From Nymphaea colorata (taxonomy: Eukaryota; Streptophyta; Magnoliopsida; Nymphaeales; Nymphaeaceae), in NCBI RefSeq assembly GCF_008831285.2, contig NC_045145.1:62001-126000 (forward strand): 64,000 nucleotides of DNA, in the 5' to 3' direction. The notes beneath the pieces are model-generated. The model did no database searches and was not told where the DNA came from. It saw only the letters and a program-made list of their open reading frames with translations. Positions 45,691-59,989 of the stretch are shown here, piece by piece; the stretch's first letter is position 1, and every line of letters starts with the position of its first letter. Position numbers and translations under genes: made by a program.

Positions 45691-46984
45691 CCCTTTTAAA
45701 CAAATGAAGGGTAGGACAATGGTTGGGTTAGGCAGCGTGTTACAGCCATGTCTTCAGTTTGATTCTTGGAGGGTTCTATCCTAATGGTATTGAGGAACAA
45801 TGTTTATTTTGAGATTAGGGGTGCCATTAGGAGGTCAACTGGACTGGTTCTTGTCTCCTCCCCCACCCACCTTTTCTCCCCTCCTTCTAGATTTCTCACC
45901 CTTTTACTCCCTCTCTCTCTCTCTCTCTCTCTATTTATATATTAAAATAAAAAAAGCTCCCATTTTGCTTGGCCCAAAATCATTCGACTTCACCAAGGCC
46001 AATATAGGTGCAATACCCATGATCCTTATCTTTGGGACTACACTTGGATGGCATACAACTCATTTTTGAAAACCTTTTTTTTTTTAATATGCATGTTGTG
46101 GTATGAATGACTTATCTAATTTTCTTTCAAGCATAGAGAATTCTTTCTCTTTTCATTTAACTTTCATATTCACCATGCATTCATAAGATTCACGGATACA
46201 CACAACCACTCCTTTAGGAAACCTAAGCAAAACATGATCGAGCCTTAATAATATGGTAATAGAGTTAGGCTAAAACTTGAGATTAACTTGTGTTTCAAAA
46301 GGTATCTATTAACTTTCTTTACTTTACAAATGATCATTTCATTAAAGCATTCTTATAAACTTTTATCAAATCTCTTCTTTCAAAAATTGAGCTAATTTTT
46401 TTTATTTTAAATGATTATTACAAATCAAATGATTCATTAGTTAAGATTATTTCTTCTAAAACATATCTCTTACCATTTTATCAAACAAAAATTATCGAAC
46501 TTTCATTTCCAATGCCTAATGAACAATTTTCTTATTTTAAGGATTGACTCTTACATCTTTTTTTGCTTTATAAAATTTTAAATTTCTAAAACACTTTAAC
46601 ATCTTTACCATCCACCACATTGCATTTAAGTTGAGGAAATGCACCAAGAATGAAGAATGCCACAGAAAAACTAATGGCTGGTGGACCCCATTTCTAATTT
46701 GCAAAACAAATTCTCACTGGTGAACCAAAAGAAATTTTTAGATGCAAACAATATGGCTCCGGTGGTGAGAAATTTCTTCTCACAAACAAGCTTGAAAGGT
46801 CTATAAATGGAACACATATGATATTGATTCTTAATTCTATATCATTATGGATATAAAAGTCTTGACTTATATCATTATGCAATGTGATCTATAGACTAGT
46901 TGTACTTCTGATCTCCCCAATAGATTTATTCACCATCCATGCATCTTGCTCTTGAAGTGGTCAACAGCTTGGATAAGGGCATAT

Positions 46985-47345
46985 TGAACAATTTTTTCTT
47001 CTCAAATTAGATGTTTCAAAAGCTTATGACAAAGTGAGATTGTCTTTCTGCACTTTGGGCTTTCTTATTTGGGATTTTGTGAGGATTGGATGAGGAAAAA
47101 TATGACTTGTGTTTCTACTGCTTTCTTTGTTGTTGCCTTTAAGAAGGGAGGGAACCACTTTTTGTAGCCAGAGAGTTCGATGACAAGGGGACCCTCTCTC
47201 TCCTCTTCTCAAATTAGATGTTTCAAAAGCTCATTTCTCATGAATATGGAAAATCTAGCGGTGTTTTGGTAACAGTAAGAAGGTGAAAATTTGGTATGAG
47301 TATTGGAGATAGGGGATTTTAGAACAACTACTCAAGCAAGATGAA
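46985..47345 (+). mobile_element. LINE reverse-transcriptase relic
   Basis: The frame near 47000 reads LLKLDVSKAYDKV, the RT motif LKLD(I/V)SKAYD(R/K)V of plant LINEs. Then follow CVSTAFFVVAFKKGGNHFL and SSMTRGPSLS, corresponding to the RGxRQGDPLSP region. Near 47260 comes GNSKKVKIWYEYW, like the GNGxxxxxWxDxW motif before the zf-RVT domain. Frameshifts and stops abound. A 22-base segment (from TTCTCAAATTAGATG) is repeated at about 47000 and 47207. Confidence 0.7.
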
Positions 47346-48579
47346 CTTATGAAATTACGCAGTCACATGCAAGCTACAGCGGAGGCATTCTTAACCACAA
47401 GTAAGAATTTCTTGCTAGAGATATATTTTCTATGTCAGTCTAGTTTCTTATTATTTCTTCTTCTCTTATTGATTGTGATGATGTTCTGACATGAGGTACT
47501 CATAATTTCATTAACTTGAGTTGAAATGCATATGAAATAAAAAACAGAAGACAGTGAGATCCAGGGGCGAAGCCAGCAATTTTTTTAAGGAAGGTCTGAA
47601 CAGTATTTGCAAAAATTATACAATGGCCAGGTTCAGGCAGAGAGAGCTAAAGCATAGCCATCTAGGGTGTCCATAGGCAGGGGGGTCAATGCAAATCCAA
47701 AAACATAGGTGGTACAATATTTTTCGAAATTAATTTTTTTTTTAAATGTAGGTATCATTTTTTTTTCTAAAACATGAGGGGGGAGGGGCCATGGCTCCTG
47801 CCAGTTCCCCCTCCTTCTGCCCCAGCCTTGATCGTTACAGTAAAATTATTGGGCAAATGATACTATCATGGGTGTCTTTGGTGCATTGATGTATAACCAG
47901 GATTGGCTTTCTAGTAATGGGCCATACTTGTGTTCATACATCCAGAATTTGGAATTTAAGGCGATGGCACAAACATTCACTAATCTTGATTAAATTGTCA
48001 TCAACAGTCGATAATTAAATAGAAAAAAGCCTAGTTATAGAAACTCTCGGCTGTCTAGTTACGAATCAATAATTTTCACATGGGCTATGCTCACCTATTT
48101 TTATAATTGCACAGAAAGAAGTGGATCAATGGCAAAAACTTTCGAAAATTTTAACTTTGCATATTTATTCTTCACCATGAAAGGCTTCAAAACCACTTGT
48201 CCAGTTGCTTTAGTGTTGCGTGTAGAAAAGCAAGAAAGAAAGAAAAAAAAATTGGCCCACAAATTTTAATAGATTTAATTTTGGGCCATTGACATTTCCA
48301 CGATGGCAAAATGCCAACCATGAAAATCAAATCTACATTAGTAAATTTTTCAAACAAACAAAGCCACTTATCATGCATATCTAACTTTAGTTTTCTTTTG
48401 ATTTGGAAACATGGTGCCTACCAAGATAATATTTTCCACATAACACTTGCTTTTTCATTCATAATAATATGGGGAAAATGGAAAAGCAAGTTGCAAACAA
48501 CGTTGGCATTGAGAAAAAAAGGAAGAAGTGAGAGAAATGTTTAAAAATGGAAATAAATCGGCTTGTTGTTCACTCAACG
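47346..48579. other. Non-coding interval
   Basis: 47563-47826 looks like a degraded hAT-type short element (CCAGGGGCGAAGCCAGC at the left, CTTCTGCCCCAGCC at the right). Otherwise nothing is recognised. Confidence 0.45.
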
Positions 48580-49005
48580 AAAATGGAAAGAGAAGGAAGA
48601 CGAAGGTAGTGCTCTACAGGCTGGCAAGGTCCATGATTGGTGTTAAATAAATCCGGAAAAATTCCCAATCCACAAACTACTACATCACCTACACTTCCTC
48701 TTTCTCACATTTGTTGGATTTCTCATTGTATTATGTAAAAGTTTGGATGCATGATTTTTTTTCCAAATACCAAATTTTATTTATCCCATCCAAGTTGCAT
48801 GATCTGACCATTGACTAGAAGTACAACTTGTTCGTCCCACAAGGGAATGCCATCGACCTTGCCAAACTTAAGGCTGGCCATCCCTATTATGAAGAGACAA
48901 AGCTGATGATGTCCAGGACTCATACTAATCCAGTTGAGCTGTTTTATTCCAACGAACTCTGTTTGACAGAACTATGAGCTCAGAATGGGATGTGAAAGGT
49001 CTCTC
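48580..49005. repeat. Inverted-repeat block, plus copy (empty hAT site)
   Basis: Its reverse complement matches 61272-61579 plus 62290-62403. Shared stretches include CAAACTTTTACATAATACAA (in complement), TTGTACTTCTAGTCAATGGT and CACATCCCATTCTGAGCTCA. The copy here is continuous across 48682-48700, where the other copy holds a 710-bp element. I do not know what the block was originally. Confidence 0.85.
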
Positions 49006-49073
49006 TAACGCCTACATACCAACCAGGGATCGCCCACTTTCCTAGTAATGACAGAAGCCTTTAAAACACTATT

Positions 49074-50923
<1,850 letters not shown>

Positions 50924-52400
50924 GGTACTGCTGTTGCAGACGGTGACCGTTGCCCCCCTGATGCCTCCCCTCACTTGATCATCACTCTCCTCTCCCTTCC
51001 TCTCTCTCTCTCTATCTTCTCTGACTTCTTGCCTTGCGTCGGTCCCAAGTCCCAACAACTAGTCCTTTCTGAGACAGAGAAAAGAGAAAGGGAGGATGGG
51101 ACTGAATGGTCCAAGACTGAGAAGAGTGAGGTTGGTATTTCCGTCATCTACCTCCCCCACGCCTCCACTGACTCCTCCATCATGGGCTTTTGATTATCGG
51201 AACAGCCTTTTGATTATCTGATCAACACCTAGAGAGAGCAAATATTACAAAAGTTTGCTCCTATTCTTAGAGAGAGAGAGAGAAATATTATTACAAAAAT
51301 TTTGTCATATAGAGGGAAAAAGAGTTAGAGAGAGAAAGGGGGCCTAAGATATCACCACATTAGTAGGTTCAAGAACACAACTCTCAACCACATTAGTAGA
51401 TTGAGAGAGAATTTGTAGTTTGATTTATCTTTCCCGAAGTATCCGAGCGCATGAATATCATATGCTCAAGGAATTTCTAGTAGAAACTTTTGGTTATTGA
51501 TATATAGCAGAGAAGTTAAAGATGTTAACTCAGACCTTTTTGGTTTTGCAACCACGGTAGCTCATTTGATGTTAAAATTCACTTTTTTTTCTAAAGTTGT
51601 TTGAACTAAAGGGTTGATTGACAGCAGACCAGCAAGGGCATGAAACCCTCCCTTTGTATATAAAGCACTTATGAACAGTTTACTTCTTACATGAATCTGA
51701 TTTGGCCATTTTATAAGAGAGAAAACTTTCATACAAATTATCAATATCTTGATTTATAGGATCAGATATGGAATTATTTCAATACAACAGATTTTCATGA
51801 CAATTTTCTTGGCTCCTGTATTCGATCGAATCATTGACAGAATCTCCTTCCTCATTTGGATCTACATCCGAGCATTCTTGCTTTATCATATTACAAACAG
51901 TTGACATCCCTTTCAAATGTGTTCCCAACATTTCCCCGAGCCCAAGTCGCACTAGTGCTGGCATGGGTTCAAGCATAGGTTTGGGTACCTGGGTAGGGAG
52001 GACACAACAATTTGAAAAAAATGATAATTGTGTTATTAATTTGCTAGTTTTAAATGTTTAAGATTTGTTGTTTTGCTTTTGTTTTGTGGGGGTGTAGCTG
52101 GAAGCCCCTCCCTCTTTCCTCCTGCCCCACGTTTGGGGCTTCTTTGTGACTTAAGTTCAAAGCAAGACACCCATCAACTAAGCAACACACACCCACCATT
52201 TGTAGTTCAAGTGAATAGCACTCATGAGAATTGAGTTGACAATCGGCCCTTTGCTATACTGCCAGTCGGACCAGCTATGCTACCTATAAGAGCCCATTCA
52301 CTATACACACACACATATATATATATATATACATACATATATAGTATTTGATTGGCAATAAGTTGTTATCATATTTTACAGGGAACTTGCCACAATTAGT
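50924..52400. other. Non-coding interval
   Basis: 50924-51190 is a CT/GA-rich continuation upstream of the ARM-like fragment and may be its 5' leader. A (TA)n run lies near 52314-52345. Nothing else is recognised. Confidence 0.5.
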
Positions 52401-53960
52401 TTGTTACTTTTAGTGACTATGATTTTTTTCTACCTCAACCATGTTACTTCTAGCGACTATGATGTCATCTACACAAATCATCAATGAGGATTTTATGGAC
52501 ATATCTAATTGTGACTCATGAACCCCAAGTGTGATGAGCAAGGACATGCCTTGTTAGCCTTTTTTTGACTTGGACAATGCTTTATTGAGGCGATAAACAT
52601 GATTGGAACCCATTAATCTTAAAACCATGTTGGTTGCATCATGAACCACCTTTTACTTTAGTATCTGTTGTGAGAAAGTATTGACACCTAATTCATGTAA
52701 AGATCTACCCTTCGAATTAGTAAGTCCCTTCTTGTGGATTATACCTTCTGCAAAGTGGGGAGACTTGTACTAAGCAATTGAGCCATCAGAATTCCTCCCT
52801 ATTAATCTAAATATCCATCCACATCTAACATTATTATGTGATCTGTTGGCTGGGACGAGCCCACAATTGATTTGTATAAAAAGACCCCAACTCTTCTTCC
52901 GTAGCTTGAGCACTTTTAGGATTACATTTTGCTAAGATGAACTCTGAGTTCAACTTAACTTGTATTGACTTCACTAAGGAGACACAAAGGAAGACTATAT
53001 TTGGATGGAAAATAAGCACTTAATGCTCTTGTTTCATCCATAGATTGGTTAATCGTATGGTGAGTTCAAATTAATTAGTTCTATTATTGTACGTCTTTCA
53101 CTAGACGGGTCTAAAGTCCAGTTCCACTTCATGATTTCCTTTCCTTTCTTCTTCTCTTGGTTGGTTGATGGGACATGGGGCTTCATGTACAAATAGGTGA
53201 TTCATGATATATTCTTGACCAAGCTATGTGTTGATGAAGATAGACAAAGTTTCATTTTGGGCAAGATATATTTTGAATGTCTCTTGAATTGCATTGGAAA
53301 TGGGGCTTGGATTATTTGGTTTAGCTTCAATTACAATTACTTTTTAATTAATGAATAGCATTTAAAAACTGCAAACGGTTTTCTTCATAGAAAACAGTAT
53401 GTTGAGAAATGCATGTATTGCAAGAGTGAGGAGCCATAACATATATATCCTTTATAAAGTTCATATTCAATATAAAACCACATGGTTTGACTTTAAATCT
53501 AATAATTCTCAAATAGAAAAAAATGAAGGGCACAAGTGCAGGCAAATTTTCATAAAGGCTTTCTTGTTTGAACTGTTTGTGCACAAACATCGAAGCACTT
53601 TGGTTGTATAAATTTTTCTCCTTGTTGCCTTGGACTAAAACTTTTCATTTCTATTGACCTAAACCATAAATTTGTGAGGACAAAACTCAAAAAAATGGTG
53701 ATTATCATGTGTAAGTTTGGCAACATAAACAACATATTTTTCTTAGTGCACATTAAACATGTAAAGCATCTTTGAGATCAAATTTTTGAATATGAAGGGA
53801 AAACAATGTGAGCTTACCAAACAGTGTGAGATCAACTTTACATTCATTTTTGTTGGTGATAGCATGGCCAATATCTTCTGCCATGTGATGTGTTGCCCTA
53901 GAATCCAGATACCATATATCATCTTGAAGCAAGCTCGATTCCGGCCATGTAGCAAAAGCA
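52400..53960 (-). mobile_element. Degraded Copia polyprotein relic
   Basis: Minus-strand motifs in Copia order. Protease at about 53930-53880: WYLDSRATHHM (the usual DSGATxHM with R for G) and later LKDALHV. Reverse-transcriptase start at about 52960-52790: KSAQATEEELGSFYTNQLW and CGWIFRLIGRNSDGSIA. Then HVYRLNKAL (about 52600) and VDDIIVA (about 52460). Integrase cannot be traced. Stops and frameshifts are frequent. It is a different copy from the one at 49-50 kb and in opposite orientation. Confidence 0.75.
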
Positions 53961-55174
53961 TGGGTATGTCATAGCATTGCCTTGCAGTATGGTTTTTCCA
54001 TCAAATTGGTGGGTAGTCGGATTATTCTTATAAAACTTTGCATTCTGGCTGCATATTAATATGAGAAAGCCTCAAGAGAGGTTTAAAAAAAGAAGTACAT
54101 GATTGAATATTTCTCTTCCCTTAGACACTAGTATGAAAAAACTACCAAGACAAGTTTTGAAAACTGAATACATGATTGAATCTTACATGCTAGTATGACA
54201 ATGTAGCAAGAGAAGTTTCGAAGACGAAGTACATGACTGAATGTGTCTCTTCCCTGGCCACTATGTTGTCGTTTTGACCCTCTTTGGCAGTGACTTAGCC
54301 ACATGTGGGCTAAGTTTCCCAGACCAGCTCTTTAAAATTTCTTTATTTTTTACATTAGCAAATGTAATATTTTTTTCTTTTATACATATATAAGTGCCCC
54401 ATAAAGATATAAATGTTTTTAAAGAAGGGTCCCTCCAGCTAATTTTTTTGACTCCACCACTGCTCTTTGAATGACAAACACAATGGCATTTTTTTAATCT
54501 AATGATATGGACAAGGCTGTATCCGTTCCAATTAAATAGCTTCTTCATCTCATTTAAATAATTGGTGCTGAAAGAAATGAGGCATGACAGTGTAGAACTT
54601 CCAAATGAACAAATTTGCGGATTGGTAGAAATGATACATCTCATAAATGCAATAAAGAAGGCAATAGGCCGATCTACCTCTCAAGATCTTGTGAGTTTCA
54701 ATCCATTGATGCGTCCAAGACATGATATTTGATGAATGATGCTGAATGAATGAGATGCATGAATGACTTATGTTGATGTTTGTGGAATCACTCGCATCAA
54801 AACTATTCAATTACGTGGTCTACTTTGTCTAGTATATTGTTCGTCAAGTATTGCTTCAAACTTAAATTACTGTTATCTATACATTCAATTTCTTTTTTCA
54901 GGTCAGTGATGTAATATATTGTAGTCAACTATTTGGAATTGACATGCCATAGCATAGTTACTTGGCTTGAGGGGCACGCTGACAGTACATTCTTAGTTCC
55001 ATTCTTATGGGTGCTACTTCTCTAGACTTTGGAAACAAAGGAACTGAAATGTGCATCGAAGAAGGTTGGATGATCTCATCATTTCCTAGATTTGAAACAT
55101 AGATCATCTGCCAATACCTGTGGCCACTTCGGTTAGAATCAAGTAGTAGTATCACGCACATATCTTGGTGCGTC
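53961..55174. other. Non-coding interval
   Basis: 54090-54245 contains three loose repeats around AAGTACATGA(T/C)TGAAT. TTTTGACTCCACCACTGC at 54447 resembles the end of the CAGTGG(C/T)(A/G)GAG hAT-type family. No gene was recognised. Confidence 0.45.
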
Positions 55175-55515
55175 TTTGACTCCCATTTCCAGTGGTGGAG
55201 ATAGGCATTTCTGGTTAAGTAAGGATGTCAGTATATTCGATTTGAATCAGATATCCAACCAAACCATTCTGAAAACCAGTTATAGAAAAAAAATATCATG
55301 TCCAATGGAAAAATCAGATCAGCTTTGGATTTAAGAAATGACATTTGACTCCCATTTCCAGTGGTGGAGATAGGCATTTCTGGTTAAGTAAGGATGTCAA
55401 TATATTCGATTTGAATCAGATATCCAACCAAACCATTCTGAAAAACCAGTTATAGAAAAAAAATATCATGTCCAATGGAAAAATCAGATCAGCTTTGGAT
55501 TTAAGAAATGACATT
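55175..55515. repeat. Recent 169-bp tandem duplication
   Basis: Two units begin TTTGACTCCCATTTCC at 55175 and 55344. They differ by about one substitution and one inserted A. The duplication spans the left end of the hAT-like element that follows. Confidence 0.95.
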
Positions 55516-55838
55516 CTAATGGATTCGGATTCAGATATATGTAAATATTTGATCAGATTCAAATTCAGATCATATTTAGTTTTAAACAAATATCATACAT
55601 CTAACACTCTTATATATTGAAAGTAAGCTAGATTTGGTTCAAAATTAAGATTAAGAAGTGAATGAAAAGTTGGATTCAGATCATATTCGGATTGCAAAAT
55701 TGGATTTCAGACTTAGATATAACTTTTATTCATTCATGTTGAAATCAAAATTCAAATATGAACATGTGAGTATTTGAAAAAGCAGCTACATATGGTTAAG
55801 AGTATATTTTATTCGAATCTGATCCATTGACATCCCTA
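55220..55838. mobile_element. hAT-like ATTCGGATT-family element, most complete copy
   Basis: Starts TAAGGATGTCAGTATATTCG and ends GATCCATTGACATCCCTA, inverted ends of the common plant TAGGGATGTCA type. The interior has many GGATTCGGATTCAGAT-like runs, as at 20.6, 30.7, 44.5 and 63.6 kb. No coding sequence. Confidence 0.65.
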
Positions 55839-56147
55839 TGGCTGATGGCATATGACAAGCAAACCTGGGTGGCAGCTCCTATGGCTAGATCCACAATCCA
55901 TGTCCACTCCTCATTAAAAAGCTATTGACCCTGCCGGCAGCTGCTCATACCAGCCCACATCTGGCTTATTCGCTGCTCTTTTTGGCCATTGATATGCTTA
56001 AAAAAGAGTCTATCAGCACCTCTTTGCCATGCTAAGCTTGCCTGTTGCATTCCTTCCAATTGCAAATCCCATGATAATTCATTTCTCAGGGGCTGCATCT
56101 TTGTCTCCTGATCTTTGAGTTGAGTTGGACAATTTATGTGGAAGTAG

Positions 56148-56195
56148 TAGGGATGTCAGCAGATCACATTTGAATCAGATATGCTGACATCTCTA
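56148..56195. mobile_element. 48-bp miniature of the TAGGGATGTCA element
   Basis: TAGGGATGTCAGC and GCTGACATCTCTA pair at 12 of 13 positions around 22 bases of TTTGAATCAGATAT-like sequence. It appears to be an extreme internal-deletion form of the 55.2 kb family. No target duplication was seen. Confidence 0.55.
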
Positions 56196-56344
56196 GATAT
56201 AGGGTAATTAGCAGCTCAGGTTTCCTATGGAAGATTGTGGGAGTGAGGCTCTGGACTTGTATTAACAAAAAAATGATATTTACAGCAGCCAAAAATGGGG
56301 ATGCATAGCATGTAGACCATAGTGAAAACTTACCTACTTTGACC

Positions 56345-56522
56345 CAGTGGCAGAGCTACATTATTGCTAGTGTGGGCAATTGCCAACACCAACCCAAAAA
56401 AATTAAACTATTTAGATACTAAAACTTCATTAATTTTCAGTTTTTTACATATCAATGCCCCTTAAGGTTTGAATCTTACACTTGAAGTGCCCCTCAACCA
56501 GAAATTTTTGGCTCTACCACTG
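56345..56522. mobile_element. Short hAT-type element (CAGTGGCAGAGC ends)
   Basis: Inverted ends CAGTGGCAGAGC and GCTCTACCACTG, 178 bp, AT-rich interior, no coding sequence. Just outside, about 41 bases of the right end are repeated in tandem (CCCTCAACCA.AAATTTTTG at about 56491 and 56529). Confidence 0.65.
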
Positions 56523-57244
56523 GCTATGCCCTCAACCATAAATTTTTGCTCTACCACTGGCTGCAACCATAAAGACATGTACTGAGATTTTAGGAAATGA
56601 AGAGTGGACATGTACCCCTTGGCTCATGTGGGGCTTCCCATAGCTTTAACTTGCTAAATTCATCAAACAAAATAAGAAAAATGGCCAAAAAGTTTTGCGT
56701 TTCCCTGTTTGGGAGAGCAGAATGAGTATTAGAAGTCATTTTTTACAATAAAGTCCCCATAGAGTCCATGTCTGTTTTTGGTGCCTTGGAAAAGGTGCCC
56801 ACATTATGCATCAATTTTCATATTGGTGCCTCCCTTTTGCAGCACAGGGAGTTGACACAATGGGGATTCAAAACGGAAACTAGCAGTATACCCCACCTGC
56901 CTAACGCACCAACCCCCTTGGGGATGCAGTTCCCCTTTGTTGAGCCTATGTACTCTTGCGGAAGCTGGGATAAATGTCTTGCACTGTGATACTAAGAGTT
57001 TCACATGTAATACCTTTTTTTTTTTTGCATATACAATGGACAGAAAAAGACTCTTGACATAAGATCAAATGTTGTTCATGTTATCCCTGGTCTAACTCTA
57101 CCTGTTCAACAGGGTTTTCCATCGATATTTTCTGGTGATATTTCCAGTGTTTTTTTACAAGATCTTTCCATGCTAGAATCTCGAACTCCTTGCGAGCTCT
57201 TTTGGTCAGACACCAATACTTGAATTGGAGCATGTGAACCCTCT

Positions 57245-57400
57245 AATCTAAAGCTCATTTCTCATGGATATGGAAAAGCTGCCTTTTGGGGACAAGAAGA
57301 GCTTTTTTACTTAATCTAGCAGTGTTTGAGTAATGGTAAGAAGGTGAAAATTTGGTAATAGTATTGGGGATGGGGGATTGTAGAATATGGACGGGAAGAA
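57245..57400 (+). mobile_element. LINE fragment (zf-RVT-proximal)
   Basis: Matches 47225-47335 (AAAGCTCATTTCTCATG.ATATGG, GTAAGAAGGTGAAAATTTGGTA). It represents the GNGKKVKIW-type motif after LINE reverse transcriptase. From about 57400 to 57560 the sequence resembles 41580-41710, the 5' flank of the NB-LRR pseudogene, with CACCACCACAT and TCTTGC.AGTGGT.GAG. Confidence 0.6.
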
Positions 57401-57560
57401 AGGCAAAGCAAGAACTGATGATAAAGACGAGGCTGCTGCCGAAAATAATAGTTGACTTGTAGACTTAGGCACTACCCTCATAAAAATCAAGTTCAGTGAG
57501 TGCGTCCATTTAATTAGCTCCACCACCACATGATTGTCTTGCCAGTGGTGGAGGATAGAT

Positions 57561-59207
57561 CCAACCGTTGTCTGGGGTAATCAGCATTTTTTGAACATTT
57601 TATGGCAAGTTTACAACAAAATATCAAAGATTGCTAGCCGCAAACACCTTGATTTTCCTTAATTCTGATCAATTTCTTATCTGATTAAATTGTCAACTCT
57701 ATTTAGGACCCATTTAGGTCAAATTTCAGAAGTTTAGACTCAAGCACAGCCCAAATCTAGACATATTTTGTAATTCATATCCACATTCAGACAGGGATTC
57801 AGTCCAAAAAATCATACAGAGACTGAAAAGGAGACCCTAGACCCATATCTGGATCCAAATCCCAGCTGTAAATCAAAATCAGATCCCTAGACCCATATTT
57901 GGATCCAACTGCCACCTCTAGATTGCATAAGAGCCCTCCATCCATATCTAGATCCACCTAGTCTAGATTGAAGAGCCTTGGACTCATATTTGATCCAATC
58001 CAAGATCTAAAGAAAAAATGGATCCATAGATCCATATCTAGAACCAAATTTAAGATCCACATACAAAATTGAGCCTTAGGTCTGAATCCAAATCTCTGCT
58101 CTAGATCGAAAATTGTGCCAAATTCAGATTGAAAACTTAGCATTAGATCCAAAAATATAGCCTATATCCAAAAACCCGACACAAGATCCAAAAATAGAGT
58201 CAAACCAATTTTTTTATCCAAATATAAAAAACCAAGCCCGAGAACCAACCTCCAGCATGATATTTCAAGTTGGATCCCCGAGCACGCGCACAAACTCCCC
58301 TCACCTTCGGTCTCAATTTCGCTTTATAAAATCTAAAACTGGACTAAAAAACAAATCCAATCCATAATTCAGGCCTTTAACATCGACCTAAACCCTTCCA
58401 GGTTTGGGAAAAATTGATTCAGATTCAAGCAGACTTGTCAAAACCAGAGCCAAATTCATTTTACAAAAAGGCCATTTTGTCCTTAGAAAAATAATAAATT
58501 TTCACTTTTTTTTTAATTTTAACCATGCTGCTGGGACTCATGTGGGGCCTACCTAGGGTGGCAGGACCAAATACCCACCTCACTGACTCAATAAACTTCA
58601 AGCCAATGAGGAGGCATTTAACTCCCCAAGGACAGATTCGGCAGTAATCAGCATGCTACTGGGAGAGATCGTTTTGTGCTTAAAATTTGAAACTTAATCA
58701 CAAAGTTGCACACCAATAAGAACAAATTCTGTGGTAAAACCATGAAAACAAGGGGTTTCTGCAGCCCCCCCTTTTCTCCCTCTCTCTCTTCACAAGGACA
58801 AATTGTCAATGTGACAAATTGAAGAGAACATGTGGTTCCATTTGTATCTTTGTAAAAGCAGTTCCATTCTCTCCCCAACCTTGCGTGGCATATGTTTTCG
58901 TGGAACTGAATAGCCACCTATAACTTTTCGTGGAACCACCTTCAATGATGCCATAAACACTTCTAGAAAGCCTTAGAGGACCAAGTTTAAGGGGGCGTAT
59001 GACCACCTTGTGTTATAGAAACAAAATTTCACCTTCAACTAGAATTGGAATGAAACTTCCAACTCTAGTTTCCCTTTGATAGACTGGAACTTTGGTTTTA
59101 AAATTGAAAATTATGTGTTTGATAGAGCAAGAACTAAAATTCTGGAATTGGTGTATTAAAATCATCATAATTTCCTTTATATCTCTACACCTCATAAAGC
59201 ACTTCTA
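57561..59207. other. Non-coding interval
   Basis: 57780-58200 is a degenerate run of TCCATATCTAGATCC-like units, probably another relative of the ATTCGGATT repeat. The rest shows nothing recognisable. Confidence 0.5.
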
Positions 59208-59450
59208 GTGGTCATCTCTAAAGATTTGGAACCATCCTCCTTTAGTCAAGCCGTTAAGCATCAATGTTGGTGTGACGCCATGGCTGCTTAATTTAAGGCA
59301 CAAGAAGAGAATGAAACATGAGATTTGGTGCATAGTCTAAAAAATGTAAAACCCATGGGGAATAAGTGGGTTTACCGAATTAAATACAATTCTAAAGCAA
59401 GTGTGCAGAATGATCCAAGGCTTTCTTGCCTTGTTCCATGAAGTTAAAGA
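59208..59450 (+). mobile_element. Copia reverse-transcriptase start, relic
   Basis: The broken frame reads LEPSSFSQAVKHQCW, CDAMAA, FKAQEENET, a stop where W is expected, DLVHSLKNVKPMGNKWVYRI and KYNSKASVQ. This is the EPxSFxxAxxxxxWxxAM...W.LV...KxIGxKWVYKIK pattern of Copia RT. No further pol sequence follows. Confidence 0.75.
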
Positions 59451-59989
59451 ATCCTTCTCCCTTTTGCCGAGCTCAAGCCTTTAGTTGTCGTCTAGACTTG
59501 GGGCAGAGGGAGGGGGGCCGCCTAGCCATGGCCCCACCCTAACTAACTTAAAAAGAAAATTTACATTAGAAAAATAAAATATTGTTAGTTGTGCAATGTA
59601 TTTTTTTTATTTCGGTTCAGTTTGGCCCTACCCAGATCTGAGGTTGAACTATTTGGCCCACCCTAGAAAATGTATGACCTTTCAGAACACGCTGGAAAGT
59701 TCGGTTAAAATGTTACCTTTGTGTAAATACTTTGTGGTGTGTCATAGAAGGTTCCCAGTTGGCGGCTTGCTTTTTAACTATACCTATATAATATCTGATC
59801 CACAAATCAGATTTCAATATTCTTTTTAAAATGTTATAGATTTCAGCACATGAGCATATCCATATGTCACTGGATGAGTAAAATATATATATTTATCTTG
59901 GAAAGTTTCCCTAGAAAATGAGAATAATTCTTAAAAGGGGAATAAACCTGAAAATATGTAATTAATAATGTTTGGTCGATGTAAATAAA

